Shown: positions 45,966-64,000 of the stretch, piece by piece
Position numbering within the stretch: position 1 is the first letter of the stretch
Layout: the number at the start of each line of letters is the position of its first letter
Origin: Urophycis tenuis
Lineage: Eukaryota > Chordata > Actinopteri > Gadiformes > Phycidae
NCBI GenBank assembly: GCA_036785325.1
Contig: JAXIVH010000087.1
Span: 497,501-561,500, forward strand
DNA: 64,000 bases
Direction: 5' to 3'
Notes under the pieces: generated by a model
Database searches by the model: none
Seen by the model: only the letters and a program-made list of their open reading frames with translations
What the model was told of the DNA's origin: nothing
Made by a program: the position numbers and the translations under genes

Positions 45966-46513
45966 AAAGTAAATACTGATGTTACTTTTAAATGTTCCCC
46001 GTGTTTGTGCATGCCTAGGCTTATTTCTGCAAGGCCAGACCATCAAACTTATACAGAGAATTGATGTTACTGATGTAACACTGCAAAGGCAGATTTAGTC
46101 AGTTGTGGGGCTGTTCCAAACTAAAAGTGTGGGTACTGATCTGAGGCCTTACAACCCAAACTATGACCTTTCTCTGAGAAAAAAACTCTCCAGAGTGCAG
46201 TAGTAGGCCTACAGAATCACCATGCTACTAAGCATTATGCCATACAAAACATTTTCTTATTACTCATTTATGTTGCTGTTGGTTTGTGTTATTGATGTGT
46301 ATGAATGCACAATCTAGATATCGTTTTCATCATAATATTCTTCTTCACACCAAATTTGTTCAATTAATGGAGGCTAAACAACTGAACCTCGGGGTTTCAT
46401 TCAAACTGTATTACAAAGGTTTACTTTGGAGATATTTGCGATTATAAATGCAAAAATCTCTCAGAGAGAACATTGAGCCTGTACTTCACTAATTGCTGTC
46501 AGGCTGTCAGCTG

Positions 46514-46585
46514 GGCAGCATAGTTCAGTGGGTAGAGCATGTGTTCCACAACCAGAGGGTTGCAGTTTGATCCCTACCTCAATTA
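46514..46585 (+). mobile_element. SINE head (tRNA-derived), truncated
   Basis: Contains gcatagttcagtgggtagag (A box) and gcagtttgatccctacc (B box), then no body. Confidence 0.55.
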
Positions 46586-46713
46586 AATGTATCTCAATGA
46601 TTATGCACAAGTAATTCCTTGTGTGGAATTGCATTTTCTAGCTTCCATTGCTAAGTTGTTGTGGTTTCCCTCTTCCTGTGTTCCTCCATACAGACGTGCC
46701 TGACAGCGTGGGG

Positions 46714-46975
46714 CAGCAGTAGCTCAGTGGGTAGAGCGGGTCGTCCATTGACCGTTGCGTCGGCGGTTCGAGTCCCTCCTCCAACTGTCCGCATGTCGAA
46801 GTATCCTTGAGGAAGACACTGAACCACTGAACCCCAACTTGCTCCCCAGGTGCTGACCATGGCTGTCTACTGCTCCTATGTAACATAGGACGGGTCAAAT
46901 GCAGAGAACCGATCCCCTCCCCTTTGTAATTTCCCAGCTTGGGATCAATAAAGTATAGCTATCTATCTATTGGTT
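46714..46975 (+). mobile_element. tRNA-derived SINE
   Basis: Has an A box (tagctcagtgggtagag), a B box (ggttcgagtccc), a body with cttgaggaagacactgaacc and a tail ggatcaataaagtatagcta tctatctat. Confidence 0.8.
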
Positions 46976-47059
46976 TTTGTGATGGAAAATGAACCCACAG
47001 GCCTTTTTCTGCTAATCATTCTTGTGAGCACCAATAATTTTTTAGCATTTATACGACAT

Positions 47060-47510
47060 GCAAGTCATCTGATTTATGTATCTGTTTTTCTCTATCTGTT
47101 GATGCATGATTTATATACTAGTTTAGCTTCTGCGTGACCTGGGTACAGCCTTAGTGCTGCCCCTCACGTTTGACCAACACTCCCTGTCTGTTTGGACCAC
47201 AGGAGATCTCAAGGCTTTGGGAACGAGCAGAGACTGTGTTTAAAGAGTGGGAAAGAACGTGGTGGTGTCTATCCTTATCTTAAGTATTTCAATGTCCCTG
47301 TCTGGGTCATCTGTACCTTCGGAGTTGTTTACCTTACCCTATAAAAAGGTGTCTGCCAACAATACTTGGGGCGCACTTCTGAGAAAGCTGTACCAAGTGT
47401 ATCTCTGTTGAACTGTACCTGTTCACTTGTCAACAACTGAATATTAAAACATTGATATTTTGGTTTAATCTAACACCTCGGTTGATTTCATTCAGCGCTC
47501 ACTGTCCTCT
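47060..47510 (+). other. Possible solo LTR
   Basis: A TATA-like tataaaaaggtgtctgcc (about 47340) lies some 100 bases before aatattaaaac (47440), with promoter-like spacing and no coding sequence. The arrangement resembles an LTR. I could not define TG...CA ends or a target duplication. Confidence 0.3.
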
Positions 47511-47937
47511 CCTGTGCCGGTGCCCCCTCCTGATGGGATTCGTTTTTTTCCACGAATTTCCACGAACATTTTCTTGCTGTTTTAGTGAAACTGAATGTAT
47601 ATATGTTACTGTATGGAGATACGTAGTTACCTGAACTTCAATTCAACGTTCTATAGGCAGCTTGGGTAATGGGTGGAAACCCTGATGTGTGTGTGACTGT
47701 GTGTGGAGCAGTTGAACAAATATGAAACATCCTAAACCATAGTTGTCCGTCGTTATGCTGGTCTCCAACACAGATCACTTGTGACATTGGGAAGTTCTGA
47801 ACCAGCTGGCGCACGATGGACCAGAATGGAGCAATGGCATTACAGCTGTTTATTAACGCCCTCTCTTTATACACACAGTCTCTACACAGTATCTATAGAG
47901 AGTCATCATATAGTGTCAACACAGCTGTTCTTTCTTT

Positions 47938-48035
47938 TTATATATATATCTATATATATATCTATATATATATACAGTATATAGATATATATATATCTAT
48001 ATATATTTATATATATATATATATATATATATCTA
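47938..48035. repeat. (TA)n-rich tract
   Basis: tatatatatatctatatata-type sequence, nearly continuous for 100 bases, partly self-complementary. Confidence 0.95.
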
Positions 48036-48204
48036 TACATCAATATTGTTGTGCATGGATACCCAGAAGGATTTGAGGGGTTGGTGGAGGGTCCTAGCTG
48101 CTCCCACTGCCTGGGTTCACCTGGGTGACAGTAAAGGCTTATATAGGATCCGGTCCAGCCCCAGGGTCCAATGCCCCACCTCCTTAGAGAAGCATCCCAT
48201 TGAC

Positions 48205-48690
48205 CATAGTGCAGGTAACTGCAGGGCGGTGAAGGGTACTACAGGTTACTGCAGGGTGCAGGATACTGCAGGGCGGTGAAGGGTACTACAGGGTACTGCA
48301 GGGTGCAGGGTACTGCAGGGCGGTGAAGGGTACTACAGGGTACTGCAGGGTGCAGGGTACTGCAGGGCGGTGAAGGGTACTACAGGGTACTGCAGGGCGG
48401 TGAAGGGTACTACAGGGTACTGCAGGGCGGTGAAGGGTACTACAGGGTACTGCAGGGCGGTGAAGGGTACTACAGGGTACTGCAGGGCGGTGAAGGGTAC
48501 TACAGGGTACTGCAGGGTGCAGGGTACTGCAGGGCGGTGAAGGGTACTACAGGGTACTGCAGGGCGGTGAAGGGTACTACAGGGTACTGCAGGGTGCAGG
48601 GTACTGCAGGGCGGTGAAGGGTACTACAGGGTACTGCAGGGCGGTGAAGGGTACTACAGGGTACTGCAGGGTACAGGGCACTGCAGGGGG
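48205..48690. repeat. GC-rich minisatellite downstream of pxk
   Basis: About 14 copies of a ~35-bp unit containing ggcggtgaagggtactacag ggtactgcag, alternating with ggtgcagggtactgcag inserts. Confidence 0.95.
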
Positions 48691-49048
48691 GAGGCTATGG
48701 TGTGTCTTGCAGTCCATGGCGTTGATCCCAGGGAACCATGGTGCAGTTGAGTGGTCGTGTCCAAGTGAAAGTGATGGATGTTAGGTGTTGGGGGGGAGGT
48801 GTTGGGTGTATCAAGGGGCCTGCGGGGCCTGCGGGGCCTGTGTTGTATGAGTTGTTGGGTGTGGTGGGTGTCAAGTGGTGCGTGGGTGTAAGGTGCTGAG
48901 TGCGTGCTGGGTGTTGGGTCTGTCTGGTCTGATGTCTATCATGCAGCAGTGCTAGGGGCTGATGGGAAGGGTCACTGTTCCAGCCAATCACTGCAGGGCT
49001 GCTGTGTTGTGTCGTAGCCATGGTAACGGTGTGGGGATCAATGTGATG

Positions 49049-59717
<10,669 letters not shown>

Positions 59718-59929
59718 CCCGCTGCCCGGCTCGCTGCCCGGCCAAGGCCCACTCGGTGTGAGGAGAACAGGGAGCGCTTCTCTGGAGCGCTTGTCTGGAT
59801 GCTACCGTTCGATCGCCAAGTGACCAATAATCAATAATAAGCAAGTCCGGTCTGTCTTGACAGCCCAGTAGAAAACGTCATTACAAACTCTTCCGGATAT
59901 TTACAAAGTAAAGGTTCGCTTCGCTATTG

Positions 59930-60240
59930 ACGGGACCATTCTGAGGAAACACAAGGTTGTAGTAATCAACAGGCTGCGGCGCTTCCTCGGGTTGTGTAGG
60001 CCTTTATGGTTCAGCTCCAACACAAGAACACCACACGATGCCCTCACCTCCCCTTCAGGGTCTGTGTCAATGATTTCCACACTGAAGGCTGATCTTTACT
60101 GGAAGCACGGCCCGGCCGGGGGGGCGGGGGGGGGAGAACAACACCCGTTTGCACTGCTACTGGTACACATCGTTTTGGAATATGGAGTCAGATGGTTAGA
60201 TATTGCACAACGAGGCTTGAAACAATAAAGACACACTGTT
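59930..60240 (+). other. Unassigned segment ending in AATAAA
   Basis: It lies between the pxk promoter and the htd2 3' end. A 78-codon plus-strand frame (59992-60228) has no recognised domain. AATAAAG at about 60223 could end a short antisense-promoter transcript. Confidence 0.25.
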
Positions 60241-60266
60241 GAAATGGAAAAAGATTCGGTTTCATT

Positions 60267-60272
60267 TTTATT
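60267..60272 (-). other. Shared rpp14/htd2 polyadenylation signal
   Basis: AATAAA on the minus strand, 123 bases after the htd2 stop. No signal was seen between the two cistrons. Confidence 0.65.
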
Positions 60273-60394
60273 TGAGTGTGCCTGGAGTGCCCTCTGTGGG
60301 CCGTTTTAAGCACAGCGTCCACACAGATACACACAAAATCCTAATCCTACAGTAACCAGGGGCAGCTTGGACACCTCCTCCTGCTCCTCCTCCT

Positions 60395-60826
60395 CTAGGT
60401 TTTCTCCTGGGGCACCATCAGCTTCACCTCCCCCTCCATCACCACCTTCTCCCCGGACGAGCACCGCACCGCCAGGAAGGCCACCTCCATCCTGACCCTG
60501 GTGACTTCCGCCTCCGCCACCACCTCCTCCCCTACAAACAGGGGGTTGGGGAAGCGGAGGTTCTGGTGGAGGAGGATGCAGCCGGGCCCGGGCATCTTGG
60601 TGCCCAGCAGGGCGGACAGCAGCCCGTTGACCAGCACCCCGTGGACCACAGGCCGCTGGAAGGGGGTGGTGGCGGCGTAGAGGGGGTCCAGGTGCACAGG
60701 GTTCCGGTCCCCGGTCAGCTGGGAGAACAGCTCCACGTCCCGGGGGGAGAAGGTTCTGGAGAGAGAGGCGTGCTGACCCACGTGGACACACCTCCGGGGG
60801 ATGACCCAGAACACGTGCCCCCTCAT
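60395..60826 (-). CDS. htd2: Hydroxyacyl-thioester dehydratase type 2, mitochondrial (143 aa)
   Basis: HTD2 is the 3-hydroxyacyl-ACP dehydratase of mitochondrial fatty-acid synthesis, the pathway that supplies octanoyl-ACP for lipoate. The protein is a single MaoC-like hot-dog domain with the hydratase-2 motif FSQLTGDRNPVHLD (catalytic Asp and His in GDxNPxH), then VVHGVLVNGLLSALLGTKMPGPGC and, near the end, EGEVKLMVPQEKT. The start chosen is the ATG at 60826-60824 (MRGHVFWVIPRRCVHVGQHA), giving an Arg-containing amphipathic N-terminus suited to import. The open frame runs on upstream to an ATG at 60907, but that lies across the acceptor of the last rpp14 exon (60882). The whole CDS sits in the last rpp14 exon and its ATG overlaps the rpp14 TGA. 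A bicistronic RPP14/HTD2 transcript is known in vertebrates. Confidence 0.93.
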   Translation of the reverse strand: MRGHVFWVIPRRCVHVGQHASLSRTFSPRDVELFSQLTGDRNPVHLDPLYAATTPFQRPVVHGVLVNGLLSALLGTKMPGPGCILLHQNLRFPNPLFVGEEVVAEAEVTRVRMEVAFLAVRCSSGEKVVMEGEVKLMVPQEKT

Positions 60827-61077
60827 GAGACCAGCACCAGGTCCCGACTGTTCCCAGTCAGCGCCAGCAGGTAGGGAGACACCTGAGGAAGGAGGAGAGT
60901 CCATCACACCCCTCGCACTCCAGGTAGGACATATGGTCCAGGCTAGACTGTTCTGGCTAGACTCCAGTGTAGTTCTGGTTGGAGGAGGTTCTTCTCACCT
61001 GCAGAACCCTGAAGGCACAGCGCTGCTGCTGGAAGAATCCCAAGAGAGTGAGGGAGCTCCACAACCTAACGAGACCC

Positions 61078-61167
<90 letters not shown>

Positions 61168-61518
61168 GTTACTCTCACATAACATTCAAACAGGTTCTAC
61201 AGAACCTGGTGCTACTAACCGGTTCTCTCTCTAAGTCTACCTGCTAGAAACTCGAAGCACAGCTGTCAGGGTGTCCTCTTCAAAGGTCAAAAGATCGAAG
61301 GGGAAAGCTGCTCCCACCTGGAACACACACACACAAACACACGCACGCACGCACACGCACATGACATTAGACCACGTCATGTGAGACCATGTGAATCCAG
61401 TGAGCAGGGAACGGAGCCCGGGCCTCGTCCTACCTCTCCGTAGAGACTCTTCAGACCCGTGGTGATGAGGTGTTTGAACTCAACTGCTGTTAGTTTAGTT
61501 TGTGCTTGTTCCAGAACC

Positions 61519-61562
<44 letters not shown>

Positions 61563-61738
61563 ACAAAGAATCACTAAATGAGGCCAACACTTCAAATGAC
61601 AGACATTGTACTACCAGTGCTACCGACAATGAGACACAAGCAGAGGTAGTGTAATAACAGCACTCACAGGGAAACCTTCATGTACTGGTGAACAGGAGAG
61701 CTTTTCGCTACGACGCGTTCAAACACGGCCGGCTGCAT
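60823..61738 (-). CDS. rpp14: Ribonuclease P/MRP subunit p14 (5 exons, 123 aa)
   Basis: RPP14 is a small Pop5-like protein of nuclear RNase P/MRP, which trims tRNA 5' leaders. Exons (minus): 61738-61668, 61518-61434, 61317-61241, 61077-60999, 60882-60823. Phases close to 372 nt (123 aa; human 124). It starts MQPAVFERVVAKSSPVHQYM, continues TAVEFKHLITTGLKSLYGEV, then GLVRLWSSLTLLGFFQQQRC, and ends LLALTGNSRDLVLVS. The final exon aligns with the human end (SGNSREL). The acceptor at 61752 (catgtgttccag) places 13 non-coding bases before the ATG, so an upstream non-coding exon exists. The acceptors of exons 2 and 4 are (GT)n runs ending in TAG. Confidence 0.93.
61081..61165. repeat. (CA)n microsatellite at an rpp14 acceptor
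   Basis: 85 bases; on the coding strand (GT)n then tag at the acceptor of the exon 61077-60999. Confidence 0.98.
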
Positions 61739-62155
61739 TCTGGGTCACATCCTGGAACACATGAGCTGGGTTCAAACACAGTACCACAGGACTGCTGGAG
61801 AATAGTTCTCCATCAGCAGTCTTTGAACAATTTTTTTGTTCTGTACTGACTTTACTAACTGGAGAAGTCGGGCTTAAACCTTACTCTTGTTTTAATACAG
61901 TGTGTTTCGTTACATATACACTGAATTTTACAGCTAATATATTGTGGTCAAGTCCCAATTTCCACAGGACTGAAAACATTGCATTTACTTGACCTCCATA
62001 CATAAACACATTTAAATAACAAACACATTTAGTTCATAAACATACACATTTAGTTGATTTCATAGCTCATGTTGGGTAGACGTGATCAAACTGTTAAAAG
62101 AGAAGTTCACGGTTAAAACACGACATCGTGTAGTTAAAGCCTAGATCAGACATAC

Positions 62156-62270
62156 CGTTGTGTGTCCCGTGGTTGTTATCGTATAATAATACAATATAAT
62201 AAGAATCTTTGTCCTCAAGTCAACGTTTGGAGAAGCGTGTCCACGCCGAGCCGCGCGTGCGCAGATACAT
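62156..62270 (-). promoter_or_regulatory. rpp14: Probable rpp14 non-coding first exon and promoter
   Basis: On the minus strand ACACAACG is followed by gtatgtctga, a good donor at 62155. It is preceded by CpG-containing sequence (gcgcacgcgcggctcggcgt). The transcription start is not determined. A Harbinger-like element begins only about 60 bases beyond. Confidence 0.45.
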
Positions 62271-62327
62271 ATAAACAAGCAGAACGGGAAGAGGCATGTC
62301 CATTTCAAAATAAAAGATCAGCACCCG

Positions 62328-63656
62328 GGGGGTGTACTACGAACCTCGATTAACATACCCAGGCTTAGTTTCGATAACCTGGATCGACAAATACGAAAGT
62401 CGCAATCAGAGTTAAACGGTACCACGAAGCTCACTTACGATTTGATTTGTCGAGCCAGGTTTTCCGCTTTAGTTTTGATTAATTTTGATGCGCGTTCCCG
62501 TAAAAGAGGCGTAACCCAACGTTATTCACCATGACGCAATGGATCCTACGGAGCGAAAAGGGAGAAGCGGGCTATGTACTTCACTCTGGAGGAGCAAGTA
62601 GTCGTTTGGAACTCATACGAGGAGTTTAAAAAGAAAATAACGGCAAGGGGCAATTGTCCATAATAAGGCTAGGGAGGTGTGCTGGCAAAAAATAGCAGAT
62701 TCTGTGCGTAAGTGAAAACATTCTGCATAGCCTAATTGTCTAAAAATAACTATGCCGAATGCAGAATTGTTCGCCATTAATCAGAATCAGAATCAGAAAC
62801 AAGTTTATTGCTAAGTAGGTTTGCACCTACAATGAATTTGACTTGGTGCAATTGGTGCAAGAGAAAAACAGTAGTAAAAATATAAGTAAAATAACTATAA
62901 ATATATACGGAGCAACAGTGCATGCAAATTACTTGTCAAAGGTAGGATTCGAACCCATGCCTCCAGGGGAGATTGCGACCCAAACGCAGCGCCCTAGACC
63001 GCTGTTCCATCCTTACATTTTGAAAAAATTGTGCATATGATTGTAAAATGCAGAAGCAACCTGATTTGTTCTGTTATTTAGGGAATTCATTTCAAATACA
63101 TCCTATCTGTAAAAAAGTATTGCATGTGCCAGAAGGTAGTGACGGTGGTGTGGTGGATTATGTGAACTGCACACCAGCGACCGGTGTTCATATCTTGCCT
63201 GTCCATCATCATGCCTTTTACCCCATCTAGATTGGGTGTTAGCACGACCGTCCTTAATAAGCACAAAAAATAGTATTTTATTTTATTCTATTCTATTCTA
63301 AAAATATATATATACTGTATATTCAATGTGGTAAGTTGCAATAATTTCAGGTGAATGTAGCCTATGATTTGCAATAGGATAGGCTCTAACCTTTCATCTG
63401 ATGTTGATTACCTGTAGCAAATAAGAAAAAAAACTCAGCGAAACACCCTGACTAGGGGGCGGCGCCCAGCTTTAAGTAGCCGATCTAATCGGAAAGTTAG
63501 CTGAAAACCTCCTCCCGACCAGGTTTGGTTGCGAGCATAAGTTACCATGGTGATATAGCTCCGCTAAAAGAGAGCGACTTTCGTATGACAGCTAACCCAG
63601 GCTTTGAGCTCAACATACCTCGCTAACCCACTAATCGAGCTTCGTAGTACACCCCC
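62328..63656. mobile_element. PIF/Harbinger-like element remnant
   Basis: Ends GGGGGTGTACTACGAA / TTCGTAGTACACCCCC are flanked by CCG (62325-62327, 63657-63659). Inner TIR text (taacatacccaggc / aacccaggctttgag) also pairs. Near 62520-62660 plus-strand frames recall the Myb/SANT-like partner protein of Harbinger elements (MYFTLEEQVVVWNSYEEFKK), broken by a frameshift and a stop. A retroelement tail (cagaatcagaaacaagttta ttgc, about 62790) and a tRNA-like copy sit inside. Confidence 0.7.
62934..63016 (-). pseudogene. tRNA-Leu pseudogene
   Basis: The minus strand resembles tRNA-Leu(CAG): gtctagggcgctgcgttt, a long variable arm (atctcccctggaggc) and a B box GGGTTCGAATCC. The anticodon loop is changed (TTTGGGT where TTCAGGT is expected) and the acceptor stem no longer pairs well, so it is not a working tRNA gene. 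Confidence 0.7.
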
Positions 63657-63760
63657 CCGGTGGTCATGTGTAATTGCATTCACTTTAAATTTATTTTCGA
63701 AACATTTTAACAACAAACTTGTTGAGCAAACTTCATATCTTATCTTATCTTTGAAATTAC

Positions 63761-63764
<4 letters not shown>

Positions 63765-63855
<91 letters not shown>
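63765..63855. repeat. (TA)n tract
   Basis: About 90 bases of perfect TA dinucleotide. Confidence 0.98.
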
Positions 63856-63858
<3 letters not shown>

Positions 63859-63954
63859 AGACACACAGACTGAAAGTAATACCATAGAATTCTGCTCTCT
63901 CACTCTATAAGGCACGAATCACTGTGACACTCTTATAACAATCATCACAATCAC

Positions 63955-63956
<2 letters not shown>

Positions 63957-63992
<36 letters not shown>

Positions 63993-63993
63993 G
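63957..63993. repeat. (TCA)n microsatellite at the window edge
   Basis: About 12 copies of TCA, followed by gcagcagc at the end of the window. Confidence 0.95.
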
Positions 63994-64000
63994 CAGCAGC

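Noticed and set aside
46714..46790. tRNA gene candidate
   Set aside because: A and B boxes belong to a SINE head; cloverleaf incomplete and followed by the SINE body and tail.
60827..60907. Upstream ATG extending htd2 by 27 codons
   Set aside because: The extension crosses the acceptor of the last rpp14 exon at 60882, so the first ATG codons are intronic in the bicistronic mRNA.

Overview
The window is nuclear DNA from a ray-finned fish, almost certainly a teleost. The evidence is interrupted vertebrate genes with GT-AG introns, very many (CA)n, (GA)n and (TA)n tracts, and a fish-type mix of mobile elements (L2 and other LINEs, tRNA-derived SINEs, a Penelope-like element, hAT, Tc1/mariner, PIF/Harbinger and piggyBac-like DNA elements). 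I cannot name the species. Five conserved loci were read exon by exon: stab1, ccdc71, pdhb, pxk and the two-cistron locus rpp14/htd2. Their human counterparts all lie on chromosome 3p, which supports orthology.

Layout. 0.2-10.8 kb, plus strand: the 3' half of stabilin-1 (EGF repeats, Link domain, FAS1 domain, one membrane segment, short tail); its start lies left of the window. 10.8-14.1 kb: telomere-like degenerate repeats and a LINE remnant split by a small DNA transposon. 14.1-31.2 kb, minus strand: ccdc71, with one coding exon at 14.6-15.7 kb and a probable non-coding first exon in a CpG-rich promoter near 31.2 kb; the roughly 15-kb intron is a transposon graveyard. 33.4-44.75 kb, minus: pdhb, 11 coding exons, 359 aa, with large intronic inserts (a three-deep DNA-transposon nest, an L2 LINE, a 2-kb minisatellite). 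44.8-48.7 kb: LINE and SINE remnants and a GC-rich minisatellite. 49.0-59.7 kb, minus: pxk, 18 coding exons, 574 aa. 60.3-62.3 kb, minus: rpp14 (5 coding exons, 123 aa) and htd2 (143 aa) on one apparent transcript, the htd2 start codon overlapping the rpp14 stop codon as ATGA. 62.3-63.7 kb: a PIF/Harbinger-like element. The right edge is (TA)n and (TCA)n.

How the genes relate: pdhb and htd2 both act in mitochondria (pyruvate dehydrogenase E1-beta; mitochondrial fatty-acid synthesis, which makes the precursor of the lipoate that PDH needs), while rpp14 is an RNase P/MRP subunit. pxk (phosphoinositide-binding pseudokinase) and stab1 (scavenger receptor) act in endocytic trafficking. This is conserved synteny rather than an operon, apart from rpp14/htd2.

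Most unusual: (1) the ATGA-coupled rpp14/htd2 cistrons; (2) minisatellites that start exactly at exon edges and repeat authentic splice sites many times (stab1, pdhb, pxk); (3) 3' splice sites made from (GT)n runs; (4) hammerhead-ribozyme-like cores in a Penelope-like remnant and in the loop of a palindrome; (5) nested transposons, one with its empty target site preserved in a second copy in the same window.
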